Shown here one piece after another: positions 1-11,565 of a stretch of 64,000 bases of DNA. A model generated the notes under the pieces. The model was given only the letters and a program-made list of their open reading frames with translations. It ran no database searches and was not told the DNA's origin. A program made the position numbers and the translations under genes. Source of the DNA: Oidiodendron maius Zn (lineage: Eukaryota > Ascomycota > Leotiomycetes > Myxotrichaceae); contig KN832894.1 in assembly GCA_000827325.1 (NCBI GenBank), positions 310,001 to 374,000 on the forward strand, read 5' to 3'. Numbering within the stretch: position 1 is the stretch's first letter; each line of letters begins with the position of its first letter.

Positions 1-2331
1 GGTGGGGGAATGGGAACGCGAGGTTTCATCGAAGTGTCCGATTTGGACTCTTTATCCGCGAAACCAACTTCACTCGTAGTTCCATTGATTTCACCGTTCA
101 GGCCTCGATCTTTGGCAGAATATTGGTGTCTGATAGGCTGAGTGTGATTACCAGATTCTTCCAAGAGAGTCTCCTTGGATTCATTCCGTAGAGAATTTAA
201 GCGCCTAGCCCACTCCTCTCTGCTGCTACTAGGATAGCACTCTTCAATGATAGTCGCCAGCTGGTGGATTGAGTCATCTGATTTCCAAGGTTGTATAGCC
301 TCCCTATCTTTAATTTCACGTTCGAGGTGAAGAACTTCAAAGCGTCTTCCGAAGCTGGCTGGTGCGGGAAACTCACCCTCCCTTGTTGAATCTCCGATTA
401 GAGTTCGCCAGTATGCCTCAATGAAGCTCTCTTTACGATTATACTCGACAAGGCTCCTTAAATTCGCTCTCTGGGAATAATTGAACCCGGACTTCCGAGG
501 TATTTGGATGTAGCCCGCCATAGCTGGTTGCTTCCCATTACCCAGGTTAGTTTGCCTTCGTGAAAGCCCCATTAGTCTGTCAACCCAGTTATCCCAAGGA
601 AATAATTCCAAATGAGTGGAATGGCAAAGTCCGTGTATTTTATCGATAATAACACCTCGAACTGCAAGGTGCGCCGGATTAGCCAAGAATCTAAAAGATG
701 CCTTGGAGTTTCCAGCTGCACGATATGGCGTTCCGTCCCGTAAGAGTTGAATCCCATCATAAGGTTTGCTCCAGTCCGTCACCCACGAAGGTAAATTTAT
801 GTCTGTATCTTGTAGCCGGGAGCCGAACACAGAAAGATCATTTCGGTTTTGGATCAAGTGTCGTGCTGTGTCAAGATATACTTGATATGTTGACTTGGCG
901 TAATCTGTCTCGAAGCCTATTGTACAATGACTTGGAGCTAAACCGAGTAGCGCGTACACATGATCTCTTTTATCAGTGGCCTGGGAGCCTCGGGCTTCTT
1001 CGAGCAGATAGAGTAGATTCAAGTCTCCCCTCTTCTTACCATATCTGATACCATCCAATTTAGAGATGATGTAAAGGACATCCGCAGGAAATAACTGGGC
1101 CGGCATGAGAGGGTTATAAAAATTAAGGCCTTCTCTCTGCTCCTTCATCAGCTCTGCACCCTCGATAAAGGCATGCCATGGCCACTGGCTGTGTCCGCAC
1201 TGAACAACAACTTCTGATTTCGCTGAGGCTAATTCTTGAACAATCCAGACTCGTTGCCACCAAGGGCGTCGGCATATTTTTGCCATGGCCTCTAATGATT
1301 TCAGGGCTTTGTATACATCTTTAAGTGAAAATACTCTTCTTCTTTGTTGTCGTCTTAAACGAAATCTCCGTAGCGTCGGTATAAACTCCAGTGCGCGGTC
1401 AGAATAGTCCCCTGCAGGGCCTAGCCAGATAATGACGCGCCATGCCTCACGGTAGATCATGGTCATTTGTTTGACTTGATGGTTGCGTTCCTGGATATTT
1501 TCTTGGTTTAGGCATATAGCGTCTACCCAGAGAAATCGCACCACATCTTGACGGAGGTGCTGAAGAGCCTGATACAAATTGGCAGTTACAGGGAACTTGT
1601 AAGCATCAATCCATATGAAGTGATTCCTTTCTGGCGGACCCCAAGTATATGAAAGTGCTTCATATTGATGGGACCTTGGTTCGTCGAGAGAGGTGTGGAT
1701 TAAATAACAGCGGATATCTTCGTGGAAGGAGCCAGGCAAGAGAATGAGCAGGCGGAGGCTTAGCTTACTGATTTTGATATCGCGATACTGGTACGGATAT
1801 CCTATGATACTCTTTATTGCATTAAGTAAATCTCTGAGAATTCGTACCACTGTATGGCAGCCGATCCACACTTCCCGGAGAAGGGTGTATAGGAAGTACT
1901 TAAGGACCTGGATCGCGTGACGCTGTTGTAAGAGTGGTTCTATTCTAGATCCAATGTAGGCACCAAGAGATCGCGGAGGTTGTTCATAGATATGAACTCG
2001 AGTCAATCTGGCGTAATCATCATCGCGTTCGTCGTCCATTAATTCAGAGGGATCTAACACGCCCTCTGAGCCAGAATTTGGTTCCCAGTCTGAGCTATAG
2101 CCATCGGATTGAGATTCTTTTGGTTCAGAATAGTCCTCAAGCTCGCGAGAAAAGCCAAATCGATGAGGCTTCCAATCATCTATTCATCTCACTAAGTATG
2201 GATGATATACAAAAAAGATAGAACTTACCTGAGTTCTCCTCCTTGTTTGTCTCTCTCGCCTCTGCTTCCTCTTCCGTCGCATCGGTCTCGTATATATTTT
2301 CTATGTTGTCCATCTCGTGTATACTGTCCAT
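1..2331 (-). CDS. HET-domain (heterokaryon incompatibility) protein, 3' end cut by the window edge
   Basis: Reading the minus strand, exon 2 (2179 down to 1) is open to the window edge and contains the three HET signatures: YEALSYTWG near 1650, RVWIVQE near 1235, and GSQATDKRDHVYALLGL near 930. A 49-nt intron (2180-2228, GTAAGT...TAG) joins exon 1 in frame. The N-terminus is acidic (runs of E and D), followed by a hydrophobic stretch before the HET domain. The start is uncertain. The frame is open up to 2415, but the codon there is GTG, and the first in-frame ATG is at 2331. An upstream exon ending at an acceptor near 2417 is possible. HET proteins act in non-self recognition and programmed cell death after hyphal fusion; that role is known for the family and is not tested here. 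The C-terminal part lies outside the window. Confidence 0.93.
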
Positions 2332-3084
2332 TGCGTATGAATTTGACCCTCCTGCCCCCTTTTCGAGCGCTGTCCGAATTCGATGTCTTCTCCGAACTTT
2401 AATCTGATCATTCACTGCGGCGTATCAGAATGTTAGCATAGAGGGATTCTACGGCTCTTCCGGCCGCCAGTCGCCAGCCGTGACGCGAGGCTGGGCTTCC
2501 ACAAGTTTCCCGTTTGGATTTCGTCTCTCCCTGTCATGTAGAATGAGTGGTGCGAGTTACCATGCTCTAGGGCACTGCTTCAAGATATGGTTTAAGTTGA
2601 TATTTTGGTTTAGGGAACGGGGGTAATGGATGAATGCGAGGTTGGCGGTGCTGCGAATTTCTAAGGCTGCGGGGTTTGGGGTTCCGCCGCCGCCACATCC
2701 AGACTGACTATAGTAGTCCACGTGATACACTTTTACAACCACTTATCTATACTCATCGGGTCGATTAAAATGTAGAATAATAACATTCTTCTCTCTCATT
2801 GATCAAGATAGGCCATTATCATTGGCTACTTTGAACCCTCCCTGATTGGCTAGCGATAAAACGTGCTATCCCATCAGTTTTTCTCCCACGCATTGAGCAC
2901 ACCGGTTTTTCCGTGACAATATAATTGGCTAAAGGAGTATTAAACGAAGTTGCTAGAATATTCCCGATTCACCGATGTTGTATTCTTAGAAATCATACAA
3001 AAGCATTTTATTGCATTAGTTGCAATATGTAAAGATTAGTTTCCCTAAGCCTCTCTTTGTCAAAGTTATAAAAGTACAAAGAAT
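2332..3084. promoter_or_regulatory. Upstream region of the HET gene
   Basis: No gene is visible. Three copies of ATTGGCT (reverse CCAAT box) lie at 2821, 2845 and 2934, which suits a promoter read toward the HET gene, though far from its start. The rest is AT-rich. Confidence 0.3.
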
Positions 3085-3511
3085 ATGAATTACTTAACCC
3101 TTAACCATGTTAACGTGCCCGTCAGTCGCCGCTACATCGGCCCCCTTCACGAGCAGCAGCTGAACGGTCTCGAGATGCCCGTTCTCAGAGGCCTGGTGCA
3201 GTGGCGTCGATCCGTCTCCACCAGCAGCGTTCACTTGAGGGGCAGAGTCAGATCAAGTTGCGATGCTTTTTGAGCCATCGCCTCTCGCCCATGTTCTGCA
3301 TCGATAGACGTCTCCCGGAACGCCTCCTGTGCCTGGTTCTCCAGTCGGATACCCATATACTTCTGACTGGGTGCTTTAAATGGTTGTCGACACCATGGAC
3401 ACTGGCGCTGCCGAGCTGCTCAGACGGAGGGGCCGTCTTCGTGGCCAGCTTGTGGATGACTGCGCCCATAGAGCCAAGTAGCGTCGCCGCGGCGAAGACG
3501 GTAGTCTTCAT
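3085..3511 (-). pseudogene. Ankyrin-repeat gene remnant, frameshifted
   Basis: On the minus strand three coherent pieces occur in different frames. The first is an ATG-started hydrophobic N-terminus (3511 downward, MKTTVFAAATLLG). The second is a stretch with a CPWC motif and an acidic/glutamine-rich helix (about 3415-3250). The third is a typical ankyrin unit reading [19 protein letters not shown] then [10 protein letters not shown] (about 3240-3110), which stops right after the start of the next repeat. I found no GT-AG introns that would join these frames. The locus therefore looks like a decayed ankyrin protein truncated to about one repeat. Length and identity of the intact parent are unknown. 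Confidence 0.5.
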
Positions 3512-3699
3512 AATTGCGACTGGGTGGGAGGAGAGTAACTATCGCTGTCAAAGACATAGAGCATTTGGAGAGTGTGTTTTGAGGGACAGGGCAGAAGGAA
3601 AGAAGGGAATGGAGGCAGTGCGTTATGGTAGGAGAAGGAATGACGGAGGGAATGATGAGCCGGCCTCTCTATGCTAGTTGTCACCAGCTAAATGGAGGG

Positions 3700-5995
3700 A
3701 TTTAGCAACCCATGACAGGTAAGAAAATACAATAGCATATTAACCTTATTAAAAGAGCGAATCGTCTCGGAGAAAATTACTCCGAGCAACTGTCAGCGCG
3801 AACAAACTCAGGCAACAACCACAATTCTCTTTTAAGCCCTCAATTAATGTGCTCGGGATGAGCGAGGAGTCAAATACAAAAGCTCTACCATTGCGCACTA
3901 AGCTACATTAATTATTACATACATTTTCTATTGAACTACTCCCTAGCTAATTCCTCATTTGCCCTAACATATACAGCTATAGCTTTATAATCGCAGTAAA
4001 GATGTTAGGAATGCTTGCCATCCTGCAGTCTTAGAGGAAGTCGTCTAGAACGGCAAGGGAAAGCCGATAGCGACATTACTCTATAACCTTAGCATGTCGA
4101 CCTTCTTATAGACTGTGAGTGCCATTAGAGGCTTCCTTAACCATGTAGCCACTTATTGTGCAGAGACGGATGCTAACCTAGATGGACTTTACACGCATGC
4201 GCCTTGTCGACGACATAGTAACGTTTCACTCCTAGATCGAATGCATAGCACACCATTTTATATGGGCGCTGTTAGCCGTAAAGAACTGTGTCTTTGCCCC
4301 ACCCGCTCTTATCCCGCCTAGAACAATTCCATTTGCCAGCCTGTAGGAAATGATCGCCTAGGTAGAAGCAGCATTAAAGGCGCTTACCCTTAAGGATGTC
4401 AATAGCTGGTCAGGCAAGGACCTAGACCTCTAGATCGGTCCTTGCAGACTAGCTTTTACGCCAAAGACCTTCTTGCTCTAGTTCTCGCTACGTAGCTTCT
4501 ATTTCTACACGGTTACCGCCTATAATATCCTATAGACATAGGGTATGGCACCCAGAAGCCGCGATTACGAGGGCCTACTGCGCACTCGGCTAGCATAGAT
4601 CACCACTTTATGAGGCGTGTCTAATTACGTGCTAAAGTGAGTTTAACGAGGTCGAGGTAGTTTTGCGTTGTGTTTTTTCGTATTTATATGAAGTGTTATT
4701 ATGTAGGTCAAGCAACAACTATCAGCTTGTTAAATAATTACATGGTGGAATTATATCGTAACTATCTAGGTCTCTTCACAGGTATAGGGTGGTCTCACTC
4801 TAACTAAAAGTAGTTAGTTGCTTCTACTAGAGGTACTGATCCGCGTGGAAACCTTACCTGAATTTGCACGTTACAATAGCCATAAGGGTGATAACGATTC
4901 CTGTAGAGTAGTATGGCTCAAGGAGCTTGGACAACACCCCTTTATGTGTATTAGGATATTATAAGCTCGGTGGTGGAGCTATAGTGGAGGAACCCTATTG
5001 CGCTATGAAAGGAGACTCTTGCAAATCAGGCGTGAGGGCGACGATGTAACTGTAGTTTTCTAGTGGGAAGGTTTAGAATGCCTGGGAGTAGTCACGGAAC
5101 ACAACCTATGAAAAAATATAAGAGGCATTGATGTATGTACAGATTTTAAGATGCTTAAAGTCAAAGCACCTATCATTTTTTCGGCATGGTAGGGTTTTCG
5201 CCACGCAGGGATGGACGTCAATTCAACTTACTCCACTTTGAATCGGTATGTGAACTGTAAGGAGTGGCCAAAGGAGCCGTTAATCTAACCTGATTTGGAA
5301 TCATCCTGCTATGCTAAGGCACCATCGTCGAAATACATTCGGACCAAGTATTATGCAATGCTATCCGTGGCTAGCGGTGTTTAGGATCTTGCAGCAGGTG
5401 GTGGGAGGATATAATAGGGAAAGAGCGAACTATTATGTTCTGTATTTTCCTGAATATCAAATCAGATAGGAGTATTTGCGGAACTTTTACTAGCGTAGAC
5501 AGCTCGCACCGGACGAGGGGATAGTAGTTTATAAGTAGTCACCTCTAAATTCTAAAAGCCGTCATTACGGACTTTTAATCGAAATTCGACCTTATTCAGG
5601 GTAGCCGGCATACCCGATATCTCGTCCTTTAGATTCAGCCTTCCAGAGCAGCCGAGGGTCAGCGTTTTATTGACAAAATAAGTAATGTTTGTCGGGTCAT
5701 GAACCATCAGGATGATAAGTCTTATCTATTCTGCATCTACATAATTGTTAGTCAGTGAAGCACGAGGCCCAAATTACCTTGCACATAAGACACTGTCGAG
5801 GATGCAGAAGATCTTCACTACTCGGTGGTTCTTGCGCCCGAGGACACCGAAATACCGAGAGATCATTTTAGGAGTATTGAAGTTTATCGCCAGTGTGGTG
5901 GGAGGCGAGCGCAGACTCCCTTAGTATTATTCCCTGTCCACTAGACTATTGAGAATCTATCTTAGAGAATCTATCTTAGAGAATCTATTTTTTAG
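3700..5995. other. Degenerate non-coding stretch, possibly a mutated repeat
   Basis: No long reading frame survives on either strand in almost 2.3 kb. The region is rich in TAG/CTA/TTA, as expected after C-to-T mutation of repeats (RIP), but I could not recognise a transposase or reverse transcriptase. It ends with a 14-bp tandem repeat (GAGAATCTATCTTA, copies at 5951, 5965 and a partial at 5979), which touches the 3' end of the next gene. Confidence 0.35.
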
Positions 5996-7064
5996 CTACG
6001 AACTGGATTGATAGCTAGACCAGTCCATGGTCCTCATGCCCTCCTCAGTGGACACAAGCAAGGACTTGAGTTCCTCAGTCATCAAATCTCGCCCTTGCAC
6101 TACACTATACCCCTCGATATCGTTAGGATTGATCTGCGTATCCTTCATGTATTTCAGGAACCGCCACTGGCTGGCTTGTTCCTCGCCCATCTCGCCCCAC
6201 AGTGCGACGTATTGCTCCAGAGATATCTGGACTACAGCTGTCGAATTTGGTTGCGGGCTAATCCCACTCGCTCGGCCCCAGGCAGCCAGGAAGGAGCACA
6301 ACGTTAGGTCTTCGACATTGCATAGAACATATGTACCTGTAGGAGGTGGATTCTCAACTACAGCCTTCACGAATATTCCGCTATTAACGCGATGGTTGCC
6401 AATCGATGGATATGGCGTTTCTGGATGGGCAGGATAGAACTGGATCCATTTTTTGGCAGAGTTCTTTAGTAGTAGTCATCTCGTTAGTCTCAGAACGGTC
6501 GGGGTTCTTGAGGATGACTGTTACCAGATATATAGGTCGGAAAATCTCATACAGAGTTAAATTGGCTGCGAAGATAGTGAAAATGGTGAATGTAGTCTTC
6601 TTGTAGAGATGTGGCAGATCGTCCTTGATGAACAGGTCCACATTTGCCTTGCCCTGAAAATGCGGCACAATAGCCTTTCCCTGGGTGATGAAAGCGGTAT
6701 TGGGCAGTGTGCTCCAGACGTAGCGTTCTAGAGTAGGGATCTTTGCAGCTGCTCGGGCAAGATTGCTCCCTTGTTCTAGCTCGCGAGCCATTGACTTCTC
6801 AGGTCCGAGTTCAAAAAAAAAGTCGTAGTAGTCAGTAAAGGCAAATATGACATTGGCGCCCTGAAATGCGCTCTCAAGGCTGGCCTGATCGTCTGTATCG
6901 GCTCTTACAACCTCTACACCTCTGGTGGCAAGTGCTTTAGCTTTTTCACTCGAAGTGTTACGCGTGAGGCCCCGGACGCGCCAATTGGGCAACTTGAGAA
7001 AAGCATCGACAATGGATCCACCTTGACCACCAGTTGCGCCAAGGACAACAATGAGTTTTGACAT
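5996..7064 (-). CDS. NmrA-like family NAD(P)-binding protein (atypical SDR)
   Basis: Two exons: 7064-6525 and 6463-5996, with a 61-nt intron (6464-6524, GTAACA donor, CTAAC branch, AAG acceptor) that restores one frame, giving 335 residues. The N-terminal dinucleotide site is GATGGQGG (residues 9-16) after a beta strand, followed by the usual NmrA pattern LPNWRVRGLTRN and a D-rich second strand. NmrA-like proteins are either redox sensors that bind NAD(P) or isoflavone-reductase-type enzymes; the sequence does not decide which. The gene is divergent from the MBL hydrolase at 7927, sharing an 862-bp promoter with two CGG-N4-CGG sites, so co-regulation is likely. Confidence 0.9.
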
Positions 7065-7319
7065 ATCAAAGGTTGAAAGTGATAAAATGGGCTGTGAGCT
7101 CCGGAGGAAAGTATGTTTTTGGGCTCTAAGGTTGAAAGATGTTTATTATGGCCTACATAGTTTGCTTTATATATATCGAGAGAGTGGATGTCGGGGCTCT
7201 AGTTACCGAAGCCCATCTGAACGGGTCTGGGTTACCTGATTGACTCCAGTCTGCCAACTTGAAACCGGGGGTTAGAGGAAGAAAGGTTTCCATTTCGCCA
7301 TACCAATGTGGATGGACTG

Positions 7320-7329
7320 CCGACTGCCG
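7320..7329 (-). promoter_or_regulatory. CGG-N4-CGG direct repeat, site 1
   Basis: The plus strand reads CCG at 7320 and 7327, that is CGGCAGTCGG on the minus strand. This is a direct repeat of the Zn2Cys6 half-site with a four-base spacer, inside the promoter shared by the NmrA-like and MBL genes. The likely binder is the regulator at 14579-16566 (inference). Confidence 0.5.
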
Positions 7330-7673
7330 ACCACTGTCTTCTGATCCCGATTACTGTATCAGCCCTACAGAGAGCGGAATGGTTTTGCCTTGAACTCAGT
7401 GTATGGGTTGCTATTGTCACCCAGTCTGTGGCCTTATTAGTGAATATATAGCATCCAGCTCTCGAATACGTTTCGAAGAATCTTTGCATGACGTATGCAC
7501 GCCGAGGGGATGACTATCTGGGAAGCAACATCAGCGCACTACTTGTACGGAGGTAGACATCACTTAATTCAACCCCCGCAAATTGAGAGTCCCCCCCCCC
7601 AAGACCTGTTCTGACGAGCTTCCCCAGCCTATAATGGAGACAGGGAGACTCCAAGTTTAACCGAATTCGAGTC

Positions 7674-7683
7674 CGGCAGTCGG
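7674..7683 (+). promoter_or_regulatory. CGG-N4-CGG direct repeat, site 2
   Basis: CGGCAGTCGG on the plus strand, with the same spacer bases (CAGT) as site 1. It lies about 240 bp before the MBL hydrolase start. A further CGG pair, in the 16-base word TTCGGCAATCTCGGCT, follows at 7701. Confidence 0.55.
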
Positions 7684-7926
7684 CAGTCCTACCCACCAGC
7701 TTCGGCAATCTCGGCTATGCTGAGTAACAGCTTCCGCCAGAGAAAATGTCCCGACGGGGAGATATTTTGACCGTAGGAGGTTTATTGCTCCGAGAGCGAA
7801 AGGAAAGGGTCAGCTTGCCACTGCCGAAGAGAACTAAATTACTTTGGAAGTAACGAGAATACCTTATAGTAAAGCAATACTCCATGCCAGTGACAACGGT
7901 GAAACGGGAGAGCTCGCGTCTTCAAC

Positions 7927-8835
7927 ATGTCCGTTATCGATGACAGCATCAGTGGAAATATGCCTCACTTGACTTTTTTATCCACAGGGACAGTGAGAAT
8001 ACGGCCCTCGATGCGCTCGCAGCCAGCGAGTCATTTTCCTCTTCTTCGTCGTCTACGTTCTCTCTGTGATCGCCAATGGACTCCGCATCTTCCTGTCGGT
8101 GTGTTTCTCATTCATCACCGAGAGGGCATCTTTCTCTTTGACACCGGTCAATCTCCTTGCTGCAATGACGCTGGATATTTTCCACGTGCGGCTCTGTTCA
8201 ACAAGAGGCTTAGCAACTTCAACATCGGGGCGGACGATGGCATTATCCAGCAACTCAACCGGCAGGGACTCAAGCCAACAGACCTGAAAGCCGTCATTTT
8301 GAGCCACCTCCACAACGACCACGCCGGCGGTCTAGAAGACTTAATCTCAGCAGCACCAGATCTGCCAATATATGTCAGCCGCGAGCATTGGAAGGCTTTC
8401 GGCGAGCGCCCCTTCTTTGCTAGTATCGAGGGCGCTACTCCAAACCACTGGCCTAAGAACTTTTCGCCTCAGATTATAGACTTCGAAAATCAACCTGTTA
8501 GGCCATGGAAGCAATCTTTTTCACTAACATCCGATGGCAAGATTGTTATGGTGGATACCTCTGGTCATGTACCTGGGCACCTTTCTCTCGTGATCTATGG
8601 GGAGAGCGGAAACGGAGAGCCTACGACATACTTCCTTCCTGGAGATGCAACATACGGCCTTGATGTTTTAAACAGAGAAGAGCCAGACGGAATCAATGAT
8701 GATCCGCTACGTGCTCTACAGAGTCTTAGGCTTATCAAGGAATTCGCAAGGCAGACCGAGGTGGTTGTCCTGCCGAGTCATGACCCGGACACTCCAAGGT
8801 TACTCGCTGAACGAAGAATTTATCGACCGACGTGA
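7927..8835 (+). CDS. MBL-fold metallo-hydrolase, AHL-lactonase-like
   Basis: A single exon of 302 residues with ATG at 7927. The metallo-beta-lactamase metal site is complete: HLHNDH at 127-132, histidines in GHVPGH (214-219), Asp in GDATYG (240) and a final His in SHDPDTP (285). The N-terminal FLIHHREGIFLFDTG pattern resembles quorum-quenching lactonases of the AttM/AiiA type, whose substrates are lactone rings. There is no signal peptide, so the protein is probably cytosolic. Together with a Baeyer-Villiger monooxygenase 3.6 kb away that could make a lactone, hydrolysis of that lactone is a reasonable guess. The exact substrate is unknown. Confidence 0.92.
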   Translation: MSVIDDSISGNMPHLTFLSTGTVRIRPSMRSQPASHFPLLRRLRSLCDRQWTPHLPVGVFLIHHREGIFLFDTGQSPCCNDAGYFPRAALFNKRLSNFNIGADDGIIQQLNRQGLKPTDLKAVILSHLHNDHAGGLEDLISAAPDLPIYVSREHWKAFGERPFFASIEGATPNHWPKNFSPQIIDFENQPVRPWKQSFSLTSDGKIVMVDTSGHVPGHLSLVIYGESGNGEPTTYFLPGDATYGLDVLNREEPDGINDDPLRALQSLRLIKEFARQTEVVVLPSHDPDTPRLLAERRIYRPT

Positions 8836-9392
8836 TATTCTGGGTTAGGGTTATGTTTATACTGGCGCTTCTGATCTTGCCAGTTTAAATTATTAAGCTG
8901 CTGCGCATTTGGGACAATATAAAGGACATATTTATTAAGGGGAATATATCGCAAAATAAACACGGGCAATTAGACTTTAGATCTTGACCGAGATTCGATA
9001 AAAGTTACGAATAATATTAGATGGTAACCATATCGAGAATGTAAGAGGTGGCCTGATGAATAGTGCAGCTGACAAGTCGGCTACCTCCATTTCGGCGGGA
9101 GGGGCAAGATACAGACTACTATGAAAGTAAAACTGGTTGATAGCACAGCCTATAGTGCCTATTTCACTACCCTTGTGTTATTTAAAGGAGATGGTAGCAG
9201 GTATTTATACTGATTGAGAATTCCTATGCAGTTCTTTTACAGTCCGACAGTTCGGTACCTCAGCTTAGGAAATAAGACAATATGACAACGAGAGCAATCG
9301 TCATACCAGTCGAAACTATGGCCCTTTACTTAGTTCAACGGATCTCAGATTAGACGTAAATCAGGATAGTTCGAGGTTGTGACCGCATTCCT
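8836..9392. other. Convergent 3' intergenic region
   Basis: AT-rich gap between the converging MBL and MDR genes. I see no gene, and no CGG-N4-CGG site, which contrasts with the 5' regions of the same block. Confidence 0.4.
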
Positions 9393-10499
9393 TTACAACT
9401 TCACCATAAGTTTCCCTATGGTTTTTCTACCTTCTAATTCCTCATGAGCGACTGCAATATCCTCCAGTGAGTACACCTTATGAATCTGGACTTGGACTTG
9501 GCCATCTTTTTTAAGGCCAAGCGCAGCATTCGCATACATTTCCAGCTCTGGTCTAGTTGCAATCATATTCTTTAGCGCTGACCGCATCACAGAAACATTC
9601 TTCTCTCCCAGCTTTTGCATAGTAATGTCAGGTATAGGCCCACCTATGTATGGTTTAGTAACCCGTGTAATTTGGAATTTATATCTTATACATACTTGCA
9701 GCACCAAAGAACACGACTTTGCCGTTGCGTTTAACGACGTCCATGCTCCCTTGCCAAGTGTCCTTTCCTACACTGTCGTATACCTGTGCGAATTAACCAG
9801 GAACGTGGAAATATCGGTTACAGAGATATATCATACCACATCTACGCCTTGACCTTTGGTGATATCCTTCACCAGTTCAACCCAGGCCCTCCCTGGAGAG
9901 GCCTTGTAGTCAATTGTATACGTGGCACCGTGGTCCCTGGCACGTGCACATTTTTCTGAACTTCCAGCGGTCCCAATAATGACAGCTCCAATGGCTTTAA
10001 GAATCTGACACATCAAAAGACCGACTCCTCCCGCTGCAGCATGAAGTAGAACCACTTGCCCCTTCTTAACAGCATATGCTCCTCTTACCAGAGACAACGC
10101 AGTCATACCCATCAGAAAGAAGGAAGTTGCTTCTTCATCTGTCACTCCTGGGGGTACCTTCACGCACTGTCCAAAATGTACTGCGGCATATTCTGCATAA
10201 CCGCCCTGTCCAATCCAGACGACTCTGTCGCCAACTTTAAGCCCCAATGGATTCGACCCAAGGGTTGCGACAATCACCCCGGCGGCCTCTTGTCCAATAA
10301 TAGTTGGAAATTTACCGATGGGGTAGACGCCTGTACGATAATAGATGTCGACGTAATTAATGCCCGCAAATGTGTTTTTGACGAGGACCTCATCCTCCCG
10401 GAGCTTTGGTAGTGGCTCTGCCTCGGAGTATCTGAGCTTCTCGGGGCCACCAAGCTCGGACAGAACTACTGCCCTCATCGTATGCGGTATGAGAGACAT
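9393..10499 (-). CDS. Quinone oxidoreductase-like MDR (zeta-crystallin type)
   Basis: Three exons: 10499-9837, 9783-9696, 9643-9393; introns of 53 nt (9784-9836) and 52 nt (9644-9695), both GTATG...AG. This gives 333 residues, the usual length for the family. The N-terminus MRAVVLSELGGPEKL and the Rossmann stretch HAAAGGVG identify the NADPH-dependent quinone oxidoreductase branch of medium-chain dehydrogenases, which lacks the catalytic zinc. The ATG at 10499 is preferred; a second ATG at 10478 (MRAVV) also fits. A CGG-N4-CGG site sits 118 bp upstream. The likely role is reduction of a quinone or enone intermediate. Confidence 0.93.
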
Positions 10500-10616
10500 T
10501 GAATGATGGTGCGAGAAAGTGAGTAATGACAAAGAGGAGATGGGATAGTCTGTCGCGATGGTATAGAATGAACTCTCAGTAATAGAAGACGCGTCAGTTT
10601 AAATATGATACATCCT

Positions 10617-10626
10617 CGGCAGTCGG
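10617..10626 (+). promoter_or_regulatory. CGG-N4-CGG direct repeat, site 3
   Basis: CGGCAGTCGG, identical over ten bases to sites 1 and 2, located 118-127 bp upstream of the MDR start codon. The identical spacer (CAGT) makes chance recurrence less likely. Confidence 0.55.
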
Positions 10627-10639
10627 CAAACTTTGCGAG

Positions 10640-11565
10640 ATGGGCTATCCATCTGCGCTTGGCATATCTCTCGGTATTCCTTTGGTGGATATTTTAATTC
10701 GGGATAAGCGTAAGCTCTCGCTCTAATTCTTTCTAATTTACCTTGCAGTATAGATCTGTGATTGGTCCACCATCAAACTACATTGAAAATTGTGCCCCAG
10801 GGGATTGTCCGTTGAGCTCACAATGCTTGTTTCATCAACCCTGGGCTCCATTAACATTAGAACGGAGAGCAAATTTTCAAGTATGGCAAGGATAGCTTGA
10901 ACCTCTTCATTCGCATTTAGCCAATATTCACCCAGAATGGGCTCAATATCTCGAAGGTCTCTCCATTGGTAGGTTAGTCATCTAGTCTAACACGATCACA
11001 ACTGAGCCTGAGGCTCTCCTTACACCTCCCTTAATTCTTTCTGCTCATTATCAGATCCCTCTCTGCAAAGATATTGGGCAACTCGAGATTATAACTTTGG
11101 ACTACAATTAAATGTAATGAGCATGCCCGTATTCATCAACGATCGCCCCTTAATCTTCTCTGGAGGTTGTGATGTACTCGTCATTTATATGGCACAGGCT
11201 GCTCTCTGAACATCGACACTGTTAGTTCCGGAATTCCAGAGAGCTGTCATTAATCACACTGATATGTCGAATATCCGCCTATATATATGTACCAGCCAGT
11301 AAATTATGTGAAGTCGACTTCACTATTAAATATTAACCCGAAATCTAGAGATTGAGACGAGCTGCTTGACGCTTGGCAGACAGTGGGCGGTAGTTGGTAG
11401 GAATAAGGAAGCCATATTTGGCCGTGGATAATACTGTCTTTTACATTTTGCACTTTCTGGACTTATTGAGGGATATCGCAGTCATTTCAAGATCTTCACA
11501 TAGCTGCTTGAAGATCCCATTAAACAGGGGTCCCCATGGGAGAGTGACTGAATACATAAATTTTG
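10640..11565. other. Intergenic region between MDR promoter and BVMO 3' end
   Basis: About 0.9 kb of AT-rich sequence with no reading frame that I can support on either strand. It holds the distal MDR promoter and the 3' flank of the monooxygenase. Confidence 0.35.
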